DNA of 64,000 nucleotides from Ornithinibacillus scapharcae TW25 (GCF_000190475.1 NZ_AEWH01000060.1:1-64000); one strand, 5' to 3'; shown: positions 9,193 to 22,786, counted from the first letter of the stretch. The notes: generated by a model not told the origin, from the letters alone. Made by a program: numbers and translations.

Positions 9193-9939
9193 TTATTCTG
9201 CCCAATCTAAGGATTCTAAAAACTGATAAATATCCTCATGTAACAGTTCTTTTTCTTTATCAATCGTAATCACATGGCCTGATTCCTCATACCATTTTAT
9301 ATCTTTACGATCCGCTTCTACATTTTCATAAATATAAGTAGCACTATCTGTATTAATCATTTTATCTTGTCTTGCTTGCACAACCATTGTTGGTGTGTAA
9401 ATCGTATCGACGTTGGATTGAACCTCTTTAATCAGCTTTCCAAGTTCCGTAAACATTGGTCCTGAATTTTCCATTAGATAGGTAACTTCCTGAGTAATAG
9501 TTTCTTCATCTTTACCCTCTAGTTGCTTATATTCCTTAGAAAACTGTTGAAACCCAGTAGTTAGTTGCTTTTCATTATCAAAGAACATCGGTGCACACAT
9601 CGGGATTACTCCCTTAACATTTTCTGAATAAGCTAATTTTAAGCTAAGCACTCCACCGAGGGATAATCCTGCTACAGCAATTTCTTCATACCCTAAGTCT
9701 TTTAAATGATTAAAAGCATATTGAACGTCCTCCCACCAATCTTCTGGTCGAGTTTTGATTAGTTCCTCAGGTGGTTGCCCATGTCCCCGATAAATTGGGG
9801 CATGGCTTGTATAGCCCTTCTTTTCTAAAAAGCGGCCGAGCATCCTTACATCTGCAGTATGGCCAGTAAAACCATGTAATAACAATACTGCTCTCGGACC
9901 AGCTTCAAACGTAAATGGTTTTGGTTGTATTACTTTCAT
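9193..9939 (-). CDS. est: Carboxylesterase (Est/YvaK-like)
   Basis: This 248-residue alpha/beta hydrolase resembles the Bacillus and Geobacillus thermostable carboxylesterase (Est30 type). It shows the oxyanion-loop motif [14 protein letters not shown] (about residues 20-33), the nucleophile elbow GLSLGG (Ser near residue 94), a C-terminal acid in QARQDKMI, and the catalytic His in ESGHVITID. It hydrolyses short- to medium-chain esters in the cytoplasm. It sits between secG and rnr, as in Bacillus. The natural substrate is not known. Confidence 0.9.
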   Translation of the reverse strand: MKVIQPKPFTFEAGPRAVLLLHGFTGHTADVRMLGRFLEKKGYTSHAPIYRGHGQPPEELIKTRPEDWWEDVQYAFNHLKDLGYEEIAVAGLSLGGVLSLKLAYSENVKGVIPMCAPMFFDNEKQLTTGFQQFSKEYKQLEGKDEETITQEVTYLMENSGPMFTELGKLIKEVQSNVDTIYTPTMVVQARQDKMINTDSATYIYENVEADRKDIKWYEESGHVITIDKEKELLHEDIYQFLESLDWAE

Positions 9940-10048
9940 TTATGTACTCTCCTTCTTTACCTTCTCTACTATGTATTTTACCCTTTATATACTATGTTAC
10001 ACCCTTAAAATGCGCAAGGTATCTAGAGTAAGACACGCCAAAATAACA

Positions 10049-10082
10049 GTAAAAAACCCTTACCACTATGTGATAAGGGTTG
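10049..10082 (-). terminator. secG terminator
   Basis: On the minus strand AACCCTTA pairs with TAAGGGTT and is followed by TTTTTT. It lies 8 bp after the secG stop, so est and rnr are probably transcribed mainly from their own promoter or by read-through. Confidence 0.8.
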
Positions 10083-10090
10083 ACTAGTAA

Positions 10091-10324
10091 CTATTGTAAT
10101 ATAAATGCACTTAAAAAAGCTAATACGAAGAATAATACTCCTGCAACGATTGTTGCTCGGTGAAGAACTAAATCAATTCCTCTAGCTTTTTGCTTACCAA
10201 ACAATTGCTCTGCCCCGCCGGAGATTGCTCCAGATAGACCTGCGCTTTTACCACTTTGTAATAGAACTAATACTATCATAATTACCGCATCGATCACTAG
10301 TAAAATATTTACAAAACTAGCCAT
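10091..10324 (-). CDS. secG: Preprotein translocase subunit SecG
   Basis: This 77-residue protein has the SecG plan: a first TM (residues about 4-22), the motif [20 protein letters not shown] with the glycine-rich cytosolic loop, then a second TM near the C-terminus. It is an auxiliary subunit of SecYEG. The start chosen is ATG at 10324 ([10 protein letters not shown]), with AGGAGG 12 nt upstream. An upstream in-frame codon at 10348 overlaps that site. Confidence 0.93.
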   Translation of the reverse strand: MASFVNILLVIDAVIMIVLVLLQSGKSAGLSGAISGGAEQLFGKQKARGIDLVLHRATIVAGVLFFVLAFLSAFILQ

Positions 10325-10551
10325 GTCACCATGACACCTCCTGAACATATACAGACAGTTAACTATACCTACTTTAGCATAATTTTGAATACTTTATCAA
10401 GCTATTTTTTAGAAAACTTGGCATACACTACCTTTTACTATGTAACGCTTACTAATTCATGAAATTGCTTCTTCTTCATATACATTAGCATTTCAGCCTA
10501 ATTTAATCTATTATTATCTTAACTATCATAAAAAAATCAGGGAGTGACAAA

Positions 10552-11466
10552 ATGAAAACTACATTTTGGATAGATTCCGTTGATGGGATCCAGATTTATG
10601 GGGAAAAATGGTTCAATCCAGAAAAACAGCCTAAGGCTATCGTCCAAATTGCACATGGGATGGTAGAACATTTTCAACGTTATCATGGTTTTGCCCAGTA
10701 TTTAGTAGACCAGGATCTATTTGTGTACGGAAATGATCACCGTGGTCATGGGAAGACAGGACAAAAACAGGGTATAATGGGGTATTTTTCTGAAGAAAAT
10801 GGCTTTGACAAAGCAACAGATGATTTATACACCGTAACCCGAAAAATCCAGGAGGAGTATCCAAACACACCTATAATATTACTTGGTCATAGTATGGGAT
10901 CTTTTTTAGCTAGAAATTATATACAGAAACATAGTGATCTCCTTAAAGGTGTTATCTTATCTGGTACAGGATTTTACGCTGCACATACTACAGCACTTGG
11001 TAAATCATTAGCTACCGTACTAAAACCACGGGAAAAATCTCCACTTATGAATAAGCTAGCTTTTGGTGCGTTTAATCGTAAAATTGATTCACCCAAGACA
11101 CCGTTTGATTGGTTGACTCGCGATGATTCTATTGTAACGGCGTATATGCAAGATCGTTATGCAGGCTATATCCCTACGGCACGCTTTTTTGTTGATTTGA
11201 TGACAGGACTTCAGTACATCCATAACTCAAAACGAAACGCAAGAATTAGAAAAGATTTGCCAATACTATTCATTAGTGGTGCTGAAGACCCAGTAGGTAA
11301 TTATAGTAAAGGTATTTGGAAGACAGCCTCAATGTATAGAAGGTTAGGAATGGAAAATATTACAACCTCTTTATTCGATGGGGCTAGGCATGAAGTCCTG
11401 AATGAAATAAATAAAATAGAAGTTTATGAGGTAGTAAGACGCTGGATTGCAAGAAATTTGTCGTAA
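10552..11466 (+). CDS. Alpha/beta hydrolase, monoacylglycerol lipase-like
   Basis: This 304-residue protein belongs to the Hydrolase_4 / serine aminopeptidase S33 group. Visible motifs are IAHGMVEHFQRY (oxyanion loop), NDHRGHGKT, the nucleophile elbow GHSMGS (Ser near residue 109), the acid in SGAEDPVG and the His in DGARHEVLNE. The arrangement matches bacterial monoacylglycerol lipases and lysophospholipases. No signal peptide is present, so it is cytoplasmic. GGGAGTG lies 6 nt before the ATG. It is divergent from secG and 207 bp before ptsI, without a clear terminator between. Confidence 0.85.
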   Translation: MKTTFWIDSVDGIQIYGEKWFNPEKQPKAIVQIAHGMVEHFQRYHGFAQYLVDQDLFVYGNDHRGHGKTGQKQGIMGYFSEENGFDKATDDLYTVTRKIQEEYPNTPIILLGHSMGSFLARNYIQKHSDLLKGVILSGTGFYAAHTTALGKSLATVLKPREKSPLMNKLAFGAFNRKIDSPKTPFDWLTRDDSIVTAYMQDRYAGYIPTARFFVDLMTGLQYIHNSKRNARIRKDLPILFISGAEDPVGNYSKGIWKTASMYRRLGMENITTSLFDGARHEVLNEINKIEVYEVVRRWIARNLS

Positions 11467-11475
11467 CTTTTTCTA

Positions 11476-11529
11476 GTTAAACGCTTTCAATATGAACAAT
11501 TTGTAGAAAAAGGTCAAAACGCTTGTATC
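11476..11529. promoter_or_regulatory. Two cre-like sites upstream of ptsI
   Basis: Reverse-strand reads TTGAAAGCGTTTA (11478-11490) and GATACAAGCGTTTTGA (11514-11529) each fit the core of the CcpA cre consensus with one or two mismatches. CcpA control of ptsI is inference. Confidence 0.35.
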
Positions 11530-11673
11530 AGCGATGTCGAAAGGTTACCATAAACTATATGGGTAGATAGGAAATAATATAAATTTTCCTCCGACATGAG
11601 AAAAATGAACCATTCGTTAAAGTACGGGCGAAAATCATTTTTCTAACAATTTTTTTGAAGGGTTGGTACTTTT

Positions 11674-13386
11674 ATGACAAACATCCAAGGAATTGCTGCA
11701 TCTTCTGGTATTGCAATTGCAAAAGCTTATCAGCTTATTACGCCTGATTTGACATATACGAACAAAACAATCGATAATCCAGAAAATGAAGTAAAACGAT
11801 TAGAAGACGCGCTTGCAATTTCAAAGCAAGAGCTTGAAAAAATCAAAGCTCATACACTTAAAGAGCTTGGTGAAGAACATGCAGAAATCTTCTCTGCTCA
11901 TTTGTTAGTATTAGGGGATCCAGAACTAATTAATCCTATTAAAGACAAAATCCAAAATGAAAACGCTATGGCAGAGGCAGCTTTAGAAGAAGTTGCGAAT
12001 ATGTTTATTCAAATGTTCGAAAGTATGGACAATGAATATATGCGTGAGCGTGCAGCCGATATTCGTGACGTAACAAAGCGTGTATTAGCACATCTATTAG
12101 GTGTATCTTTTCCAAATCCTGCATTAATTGACGAAGAAGTAATCGTTATTGCGGCTGACTTAACACCTTCCGATACAGCACAGTTAAACAGAGAATTTGT
12201 AAAAGGTTTTGCTACAGATATCGGTGGCCGTACTTCTCACTCCGCTATTATGGCAAGATCATTAGAGATTCCAGCAGTTGTTGGTACAAAGGATATCACA
12301 AAGACAGTAGCTCAAGGTGACATTGTTATTATTGACGGTATTGATGGTAATGTAATCGTGAATCCAACTGATGAAGAAATCAAACAATACGAGGAAAAGC
12401 GTGAAAGCTTTAAGAAACAACAAGCTCTTTGGGCACAATTAAAGGACGAGCCTACATTCACTTCTGATGGAGAACAAGTGGAGCTAGTTGCTAACATTGG
12501 TACACCTGATGATGTAACTGGCGTAATCAACAATGGTGGTGAAGGAGTTGGTCTTTACCGTACAGAATTCTTATATATGGGTAAAAACGAGCTTCCTACC
12601 GAAGAAGAGCAATATGAAGCATATAAGTCTGTTCTAGAACAAATGGGAGATAAGCCTGTTGTCGTTCGTACATTAGATGTAGGTGGAGACAAAGAACTAC
12701 CATACTTGGATCTGCCAAAAGAATTAAACCCATTCCTAGGTTTTAGAGCAATTCGCTTCTGTTTAGAAAATGAACATGTATTCCGTCCGCAATTACGTGC
12801 ACTACTTCGTGCATCTGTTTACGGAAACCTAAAAATCATGTTCCCTATGATTGCTACACTAGAAGAATTCCGTAAAGCAAAAGAAATATTGCTAGAAGAG
12901 AAAGCTAACCTTAAAAATGAAGGGCATAGCGTTTCCGATAATATTGAAGTTGGTATCATGGTAGAAATTCCATCAACTGCTGTAATTGCAAAACAATTCG
13001 CCAAAGAAGTTGACTTCTTTAGTATTGGAACAAACGACTTAATTCAATATACAATGGCTGCTGATCGTATGAATGAAGAAGTATCTTATTTGTATCAACC
13101 ATACCACCCAGCAATCTTAAACTTAGTTAACAACGTTATAGAAGCTGCACACAGTGAAGGCAAATGGGCTGGAATGTGTGGAGAGATGGCTGGAGACCCA
13201 ATCGCTATTCCTATTCTACTTGGATTAGGCTTAGATGAGTTCAGTATGAGTGCTACTTCAATCTTACCAGCACGTACTCAATTAAAAGGTATCTCTAAAA
13301 AAGATATGGCATCATACAAGGATAAACTATTATCCATGTCAACTGCAGAAGAAGTGGTTGCATTTGTTAAAGAAAAAACTGAATAA
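11674..13386 (+). CDS. ptsI: PTS enzyme I (phosphoenolpyruvate-protein phosphotransferase)
   Basis: This 570-residue protein has the full enzyme I layout: the N-terminal HPr-binding helices, the phospho-His domain with [21 protein letters not shown] (active His near residue 190), then the PEP-binding TIM barrel with [24 protein letters not shown] and the Cys-containing [12 protein letters not shown] near the end. It passes phosphate from PEP to HPr, starting all PTS sugar uptake. ptsH normally precedes it, but none is here. The genes for Crh and HPr kinase lie 20-30 kb away in the window. A strong terminator follows. Confidence 0.97.
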   Translation: MTNIQGIAASSGIAIAKAYQLITPDLTYTNKTIDNPENEVKRLEDALAISKQELEKIKAHTLKELGEEHAEIFSAHLLVLGDPELINPIKDKIQNENAMAEAALEEVANMFIQMFESMDNEYMRERAADIRDVTKRVLAHLLGVSFPNPALIDEEVIVIAADLTPSDTAQLNREFVKGFATDIGGRTSHSAIMARSLEIPAVVGTKDITKTVAQGDIVIIDGIDGNVIVNPTDEEIKQYEEKRESFKKQQALWAQLKDEPTFTSDGEQVELVANIGTPDDVTGVINNGGEGVGLYRTEFLYMGKNELPTEEEQYEAYKSVLEQMGDKPVVVRTLDVGGDKELPYLDLPKELNPFLGFRAIRFCLENEHVFRPQLRALLRASVYGNLKIMFPMIATLEEFRKAKEILLEEKANLKNEGHSVSDNIEVGIMVEIPSTAVIAKQFAKEVDFFSIGTNDLIQYTMAADRMNEEVSYLYQPYHPAILNLVNNVIEAAHSEGKWAGMCGEMAGDPIAIPILLGLGLDEFSMSATSILPARTQLKGISKKDMASYKDKLLSMSTAEEVVAFVKEKTE

Positions 13387-13394
13387 TATAGGAA

Positions 13395-13428
13395 AGGATG
13401 CTCAGCATTGGCTGGGGCATCCTTTTTT
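13395..13428 (+). terminator. ptsI terminator
   Basis: GGATGCTCAGC pairs with GCTGGGGCATCC (G-U pairs and one bulge) and is followed by TTTTTT, 10 bp after the stop. Confidence 0.8.
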
Positions 13429-13448
13429 AGTGCTACGATTTATCATCA

Positions 13449-13833
13449 CTCTAGCTTGATTGCTTTCTCTTGGTAGGCTTTCTAGCTTTTTCTTCATTAC
13501 TCTACCTTGATTGGACTTCTCGGTAGACTTTCTCCACTTTTCTGCATAACTCTACCGTGATTGGACTTCTCTCGGTAGACTTTCTCCATTTTTCTGCATA
13601 ACTCTACCGTGATAGGCTTTCTCTCGGTAGACTTTCTCTCCTTTTCTGCATAACTCTACCGTGATTGGACTTCTCTCGGTAGACTTTCTCCATTTTTCTG
13701 CATTACTCTACCGTGACAGAACTTCTCTCGGTAGACTTTCTTGCTTTTTCTTCATAACTCTACCGTCATTGGAGTTCTCTCGGTAGACTTTCTCCATTTT
13801 TCTGCATTACTCAACCGTGATAGGCTTTCTCTT
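13449..13833. repeat. 52-bp tandem repeat with conserved hairpin words (array 2)
   Basis: Eight units start at 13449, 13500, 13550, 13602, 13654, 13706, 13758 and 13810, so the period is 50-52 bp. In units three to seven, TCTACCG and CGGTAGA are an exact 7-bp inverted repeat around a 15-nt loop. The loop varies from unit to unit while the stem words do not. A CTTTCTCCATTTTTCTGCAT-type linker follows. The array fills the gap between the ptsI terminator and the nitroreductase stop codon, with no terminator on the nitroreductase side. It encodes no credible protein. Confidence 0.9.
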
Positions 13834-14406
13834 TCACTTTTCTATTATTTCCATCTTCTCTTCAATCGGTGTTCTTCTTTTCGCCTGGGGTATTTTCTTA
13901 GGGTAGCCGATTTGCAAGACAGCAGCTATTTTCACAACTTTGGGGTCTAACCCTACATCCTTATAAAAATCTGGATCATGCATATAGGGAGTGATGGTCC
14001 AAAGCATACCGATTCCATATTCCCATGCAGCCAGTTGAGAGTTTTGTATAAATGCGCATACCGAAGCATACTCCTCTTCATATCGCACTGGATCTTCTTC
14101 TAATTCGAAGTAAATTAATCCATGGTGGGGAATAGCATCTAGAAAAGCTTTCATAGACTCGATCATTTTCAAAGTTTTTGCTTGCCCATCATTTTTAATC
14201 ATGCCAATTCTGACGTAGCTATCCATTATTGCCTGAATAAGTTGTTGCTTCCCTTTATCTTGATATAGCTTTATCTGCCAAGGCTCCTTCATATAATGAG
14301 TTGGTGCAAATGAACCATAAGTAAATATTTCTTTTAATATATCTATGTCGATCTGTTTTTCTTGAAAGGTATGAATACTACGACGTTCTTTAATGGTGTT
14401 TAACAC
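13834..14406 (-). CDS. Nitroreductase-family protein
   Basis: This 190-residue protein belongs to the FMN-dependent nitroreductase fold. It shows IKERRSIHTFQEKQID (FMN-phosphate contacts, residues about 5-20), FAPTHYMKEPWQIKLY and a C-terminal KIAAVLQIGYPKK that closes the flavin site. Substrates of such short members are rarely known. The start chosen is GTG at 14406, with GAGGGG 6 nt upstream. The frame stays open to 14469 but without a ribosome site. It follows the nucleoside hydrolase gene by 64 bp, and its 3' end runs directly into repeat array 2. Confidence 0.8.
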   Translation of the reverse strand: MLNTIKERRSIHTFQEKQIDIDILKEIFTYGSFAPTHYMKEPWQIKLYQDKGKQQLIQAIMDSYVRIGMIKNDGQAKTLKMIESMKAFLDAIPHHGLIYFELEEDPVRYEEEYASVCAFIQNSQLAAWEYGIGMLWTITPYMHDPDFYKDVGLDPKVVKIAAVLQIGYPKKIPQAKRRTPIEEKMEIIEK

Positions 14407-14470
14407 AGTCTTCCCCTCACCTATTTTTCTTTCATTATAACAAAAAATAGAGCACTGAATATTCAGCACC

Positions 14471-15451
14471 CTAGGTTATATCAAACCGCTGTCCAGACAT
14501 AGTAGTCATAAAATCCATAAAAAATCTGCGATAATCAAATTCAAAGGCTATTCGATGTCTTTTTATTTCCTTTTCTGTCTCTTCTTCTAAGTTCCCAAAA
14601 GGTCTGATGTCCGCAATGCTTTGACCTCGCTCCGTTCCGCTTGTTGCTTGAACTATATGGACTGGGTATTCTTCAAAAGTAAAGATATCCTCCATATTTA
14701 CTGCCATTAAAGTTAACACGTCATGTAATGGGCTACCTTGAACATTAGGGTCTCGTTTTTTATAGAAATCATAATAATAATCAATCATCGGTTTGACAAT
14801 ATCGATGGGGCCTACTTGATCAATATAATCCACCATTTCAGGAGTAACGATTGCATTTTGCGTCACATTCAAAGGGATGATGCTTACTTGGTCTGCATAG
14901 GTTAATACAATTTGTGCTGCAACCGGGTCACCGTGAAAGTTTGCTTCCGATACTGCAGTGACATTGCCTGGAACCCAAAATGCTCCGCCCATCACATACA
15001 AATGTTTAATTTTCTCCATTGTTCTTGGATAAAGTAAATACATGGTAGCTAATGACGTTAGCCTTCCAATATTCACGATATATAAATCTTCTCCATATTG
15101 ATTTATAATGTCTATGATGGAGAAAAAGTTTTCTAATGTTATTCCATCTGAAATTTCTGGAGGTGTGATTGGTCCCAGTCCATATTCTCCATGAATTTCT
15201 GGAAAGAACTCCATCGGTTCGGCTGTCATTGGATTTTCAGCCCCAGCAATTAACATCGTCTGTTGTGCTTCCTCGGTTGGCAAAATCTCCTCTTTAAGAT
15301 ACTGGATACTTGCGAGAGCATTTTCACGAGGGATGTTACCATATTCGGTTACAATACCAACAATATCAATATCGTCTTTTAAATATCCGTAAATAATCGC
15401 AATGATATCATCTATACCAATATCCCCAAAAAGTAAGACCTTCTTTGCCAT
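14471..15451 (-). CDS. Inosine/uridine-preferring nucleoside hydrolase family protein
   Basis: This 326-residue protein has the nucleoside hydrolase fold. The N-terminal calcium motif reads FGDIGIDD, where most members have DTDPGxDD. The metal ligands of the central and last Asp are kept, but the first Asp is Phe. GGAFWVPGNVTAVSEANFHGDP and SPLHDVLTLMAV, which carry ribose- and metal-binding residues, are conserved. The usual reaction is cleavage of a nucleoside to base and ribose. The start chosen is ATG at 15451 (MAKKVLLFGD) with AGGAAGTG upstream; the frame is open to 15484. It may be cotranscribed with the nitroreductase. Confidence 0.82.
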   Translation of the reverse strand: MAKKVLLFGDIGIDDIIAIIYGYLKDDIDIVGIVTEYGNIPRENALASIQYLKEEILPTEEAQQTMLIAGAENPMTAEPMEFFPEIHGEYGLGPITPPEISDGITLENFFSIIDIINQYGEDLYIVNIGRLTSLATMYLLYPRTMEKIKHLYVMGGAFWVPGNVTAVSEANFHGDPVAAQIVLTYADQVSIIPLNVTQNAIVTPEMVDYIDQVGPIDIVKPMIDYYYDFYKKRDPNVQGSPLHDVLTLMAVNMEDIFTFEEYPVHIVQATSGTERGQSIADIRPFGNLEEETEKEIKRHRIAFEFDYRRFFMDFMTTMSGQRFDIT

Positions 15452-15561
15452 CTGACCACTTCCTTTCGTGAAAGGATTTATCATAATAGCCTATTACTAT
15501 AGTATGGTAATGGTGACATTGTTTTATCTACGCATTTAAACATTAGTCCTTTGAATTATAT

Positions 15562-15596
15562 ATAAAAAAGGCTGCGAATAATTTCACAGCCTTTAT
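15562..15596 (-). terminator. Terminator of the glycolytic operon (after eno)
   Basis: On the minus strand AAAGGCTG pairs with CAGCCTTT and is followed by TTTTAT, 6 bp after the eno stop. Confidence 0.85.
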
Positions 15597-15601
15597 CATT
15601 A

Positions 15602-18440
<2,839 letters not shown>

Positions 18441-18444
<4 letters not shown>

Positions 18445-19199
18445 TTTGTTCCAGCCTCCACTAGCTGTAAGAAGGAATCAGCTTCAAGACTTGCTCCACC
18501 AACTAGTGCACCATCAATATCAGATTGTGCTAGAAGTTCATCAACGTTAGAAGGTTTCACACTTCCACCATATTGGATTACTACCGCTTGTGCCGTTGCT
18601 TCATCTGTTACCTCTTTTACAACGTTACGGATATGGGCACATACTTCATTCGCATCTTCACTTGAAGCTGTCTTTCCAGTACCAATAGCCCAAATTGGTT
18701 CATAAGCAATAATTGTTTTTGCTATTTGCTCATTAGATAATCCTTCAATTGCTTTTTTCACTTGTGTTTCTACTAAGCTCTTCGTTTCGTTTGCTTCACG
18801 TTGCTCTAATGTTTCTCCAACACAAACGATCGGTGTTAAACCATGATTAAATGCAGCATGTGTTTTCTTGTTAACTGTTTCATCTGTTTCCGCAAAGTAT
18901 TCACGACGCTCTGAGTGACCTAACACAACATGAGTTACACCGATATCTGTTAGCATAACAGGACTCACTTCACCAGTGAAAGCACCGTTATCTTCAAAAT
19001 GCATATTTTGTGCACTAACTTTCAGGTTAGTTCCTTTTGTTTTTTCAACTAAAGAAGCTAGGTAAGGAAATGGTGCACAAACAATTGCCTCTACTTTTTC
19101 ATCAGCAGGAATTTTTCCTACAACATCATCCACAAATTGTGTTGCTTCAGAAAGTGTCTTGTTCATTTTCCAGTTACCTGCAATTATTTTTTTACGCAT
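18441..19199 (-). CDS. tpiA: Triosephosphate isomerase
   Basis: This 252-residue TIM barrel starts [15 protein letters not shown] (catalytic Lys), has GHSERREYF (catalytic His), [15 protein letters not shown] (catalytic Glu and flexible loop) and [10 protein letters not shown] (phosphate binding). It interconverts dihydroxyacetone phosphate and glyceraldehyde 3-phosphate. GAGGTG lies 5 nt before the start. It sits between pgk (26 bp upstream) and gpmI (4-bp overlap). Confidence 0.98.
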
Positions 19200-19225
19200 G
19201 GTATCACCTCTATCTGAAATTTTCC

Positions 19226-20407
19226 TTACTTATCACTAAGTGCTGCTACACCAGGTAGAACTTTACCTTCCATAAACTCTAAGGAAGCTCCTCCACCAGT
19301 TGAGACGTGATCCATTTTTTCTGCAAGGTTAAACTTCTCTGCCGCTGCAGCAGAATCACCACCACCAATAATTGTATAGCCTTCAGTAGTTGCTAATGCC
19401 TCTGCAACTGCTTTCGTACCATTAGCGAATATGTTTAACTCAAATACTCCCATTGGTCCATTCCAAATAACTAGTTTAGAATCTTTTACAATTTGAGCGT
19501 ACTTCTCTCGAGTTTTTGGACCAATATCAAGTGCTTCCCAATCAGATGGAATTTCTGAAATAGGGACAACTTTCGTATTTGCATCCTCTCCGAAGTCGTC
19601 TGCTACAACAACATCTTCCGGTAATACGAAGTTTACACCTTTTTCTTCCGCTTTTTTCATAAATTCTTTCGCTAATTCAATCTTATCTTCTTCCAGAAGA
19701 GATTTCCCGATCTCATGGCCAAGTGCTTTTACAAACGTATAACCTAAGCCACCACCGATGATAAGGTTATCCACTTTATCTAAAAGATGATCAATTACAC
19801 CGATTTTATCTTTTACTTTTGCCCCACCGATAATAGCTGTAAATGGACGTTCAGGATTTTCTAATGCTTTTCCAAGTACAGATAGTTCTTTTTCCATTAA
19901 GAATCCAGCTGCAGATGGGAGCTTTTCAGCAATGCCAGCAGTTGATGCATGTGCACGGTGTGCTGCGCCAAAAGCATCATTCACATAAATATCAGCCATA
20001 TTCGCAAAAGCTTCTGCTAATGCAGGATCGTTCTTTTCTTCTCCAGCTTCGAAGCGAACATTTTCAAGAAGTAAAATATCGCCATCGTTAAGTCCAGAGA
20101 TAGCTTCATCAACTTCTGGTCCATAAACAGTATCTGTTTTAACCACTTGTTTACCTATTAAGTCACTTAGACGTTTAGCAACTGGATCTAGTCGTAACTC
20201 ATCAACAGCTTGCCCTTTTGGTCTACCAAGGTGACTTGCAAGGATAACTTTAGCCCCTTGCTCTGTTAGATATTGAATAGTTGGCAATGCAGCAGTAATA
20301 CGTGTGTCATCGGTAACTTCTCCATCTTTCATCGGTACGTTGAAATCAACACGACAGAATACCTTTTTACCTTTTAAGTCCAAATCCTTTACAGTTTTCT
20401 TGTTCAT
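19226..20407 (-). CDS. pgk: Phosphoglycerate kinase
   Basis: This 393-residue kinase carries the substrate motif [19 protein letters not shown] and SHLGRPKG, then the nucleotide domain with [35 protein letters not shown] and [12 protein letters not shown]. It makes ATP from 1,3-bisphosphoglycerate. AAGGAGG precedes the ATG. A 245-bp gap with its own promoter separates it from gap, so pgk-tpiA-gpmI-eno can also be expressed without cggR-gap. Confidence 0.98.
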   Translation of the reverse strand: MNKKTVKDLDLKGKKVFCRVDFNVPMKDGEVTDDTRITAALPTIQYLTEQGAKVILASHLGRPKGQAVDELRLDPVAKRLSDLIGKQVVKTDTVYGPEVDEAISGLNDGDILLLENVRFEAGEEKNDPALAEAFANMADIYVNDAFGAAHRAHASTAGIAEKLPSAAGFLMEKELSVLGKALENPERPFTAIIGGAKVKDKIGVIDHLLDKVDNLIIGGGLGYTFVKALGHEIGKSLLEEDKIELAKEFMKKAEEKGVNFVLPEDVVVADDFGEDANTKVVPISEIPSDWEALDIGPKTREKYAQIVKDSKLVIWNGPMGVFELNIFANGTKAVAEALATTEGYTIIGGGDSAAAAEKFNLAEKMDHVSTGGGASLEFMEGKVLPGVAALSDK

Positions 20408-20452
20408 GGGATTCCCTCCTTAGATAAGTTAAATTCATCTCTTCTTTACGAA

Positions 20453-20480
20453 TGTATACTATTTAAATCGCAACTTGCAA
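20453..20480 (-). promoter_or_regulatory. Internal promoter before pgk
   Basis: On the minus strand TTGCAA (20475-20480) and TATACA (20453-20458) are 16 bp apart, about 45 nt before the pgk start. This fits a SigA-type promoter for constitutive expression of the lower operon. Confidence 0.6.
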
Positions 20481-20596
20481 TACGTATGTAAGTATTACTT
20501 TATAGGTTTCCCAGTACTTTTACCATTAGTCTTAGAAAAATGCGAGAAAGATTATGATGCCTTCCTATCCGCATAGAAAAATGGTTATTTTACATG

Positions 20597-20623
20597 AGAA
20601 AAGGAGGAGAATGTAACTTCTCC
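20597..20623 (-). terminator. Terminator-like hairpin between gap and pgk
   Basis: On the minus strand GGAGAA pairs with TTCTCC and is followed by TCCTTTTCTC, 30 bp after the gap stop. It may partly terminate or protect the cggR-gap transcript. Confidence 0.45.
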
Positions 20624-20652
20624 ACCTTCCCATTTATTTTTTAAGCCTGCTC

Positions 20653-21672
<1,020 letters not shown>

Positions 21673-21697
21673 CTAATACTTCTATAATTAAATTTAT

Positions 21698-22726
21698 TTA
21701 AAGGGAAGCATCCCTTAAAATCTGTTTCGCTGCTGCTTCGTCTGTAATGAGCAAATTACTAGTACCATGCTTAAAATAGGACTTTATTGCTTTCGCCTTT
21801 GATTTCCCACCTGCCACGGTAATTACAAATTCTATTGATTCCAAATCCTCTAGTTGTAATCCAACCGTTCGAACCTTATGCACAACATTCCCTTGCTGAT
21901 CGAAATAATAACCAAACGCTTCACTGACCGCCTCGTTTTCTTGAAGTTTCATTCTGGTATCATCAGGCGTTTTTCTTCGTTCTGCCATTGTTAAGGCATC
22001 ACCTATTCCATGAAGCACCACATCTGCATTTCGAATCAGTTGCAAGATCTCTATAATCGAAGGTTCTTGGATCAAATTATGATAGGATATCTCACTGAGT
22101 GGATCAGGAACATACAGTAATCGATAGTTTCCCTGTGCTTTTCGGGACATTTGCGCTGCAATTGTGTTGGCTTGGTTTTCTACCTTTTCACCAATACCTC
22201 CACGTGCTGGTACAAACAAAAAACTTTCTCCTTTTTCCATTGGAGTCATTACACTAGCAACAGAAGCCATTGTAGTTCCTCCTGTAACAGCAATGGTTGC
22301 ATTTGGCTTCAGGATTTTTTTGAGATACGATACACAAGCCTTACCCATTTCCTGCTTAACCCAATCTGCATCATCACTATTTCCAGGGACAACAACAACA
22401 TTTTCTACTTTTAATGTTTCCTTAATTTGGTTTTCTAAAACACTTAACCCTGTAATTTCACTGATAAACTGGGTCATTTGTTCTAAAACCGTTTTACCTT
22501 GCTCTGTAATAAGCATTCCCTTAGACGTAATTTCTAATAAGCCTTGTTCATAAAGAAAATCCAGTTCACTTCGAACCTGTCTTTCTGTTAGATTACTACT
22601 TTCAGCAAGCCCTCTTCTTCCTATGGGTTGATGAAGGTTCACACTGTGTAGCAGGGAATACCTTGTCTGCATTACAGTTAACAAGTCAGGTATTAGTTTC
22701 TTTTGCACTTCGATTAATGCCTTCAT
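21698..22726 (-). CDS. cggR: Central glycolytic genes regulator CggR
   Basis: This 342-residue SorC-family repressor has an N-terminal helix-turn-helix (GRRGLAESSNLTERQVRSELD, about residues 38-58) and a C-terminal sugar-phosphate-binding domain with VAVTGGTTMASVASVM and HGIGDALTMAERR. In Bacillus, CggR represses its own operon and is released by fructose-1,6-bisphosphate. A matching two-repeat operator lies just upstream of its start at 22748-22786, so it probably represses the whole cggR-gap-pgk-tpiA-gpmI-eno run. AAGGAGTAG precedes the ATG. Confidence 0.95.
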   Translation of the reverse strand: MKALIEVQKKLIPDLLTVMQTRYSLLHSVNLHQPIGRRGLAESSNLTERQVRSELDFLYEQGLLEITSKGMLITEQGKTVLEQMTQFISEITGLSVLENQIKETLKVENVVVVPGNSDDADWVKQEMGKACVSYLKKILKPNATIAVTGGTTMASVASVMTPMEKGESFLFVPARGGIGEKVENQANTIAAQMSRKAQGNYRLLYVPDPLSEISYHNLIQEPSIIEILQLIRNADVVLHGIGDALTMAERRKTPDDTRMKLQENEAVSEAFGYYFDQQGNVVHKVRTVGLQLEDLESIEFVITVAGGKSKAKAIKSYFKHGTSNLLITDEAAAKQILRDASL

Positions 22727-22747
22727 GACACTACTCCTTTAGAACTG

Positions 22748-22786
22748 GGTACAAAAATGTCCCACTCCTGCATAAAGTGTCCCACA
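22748..22786 (-). promoter_or_regulatory. CggR operator
   Basis: Two direct repeats GTGGGAC (at 22779-22785 and 22759-22765, minus strand) are 20 bp apart. The second is followed by TTTTTGTACCC. This matches the two-half-site layout of the Bacillus CggR operator (CGGGAC repeats). It lies 22 bp before the cggR start codon, so it is transcribed or overlaps the promoter edge. Confidence 0.7.

Noticed and set aside
8946-9269. Plus-strand frame across the rnr/est boundary
   Set aside because: It is antisense to two well-supported genes and has no ribosome site.
13449-13833. CRISPR array
   Set aside because: The 50-52-bp units have no separate constant repeat and unique spacer, the whole unit is repeated, and no cas gene is present.
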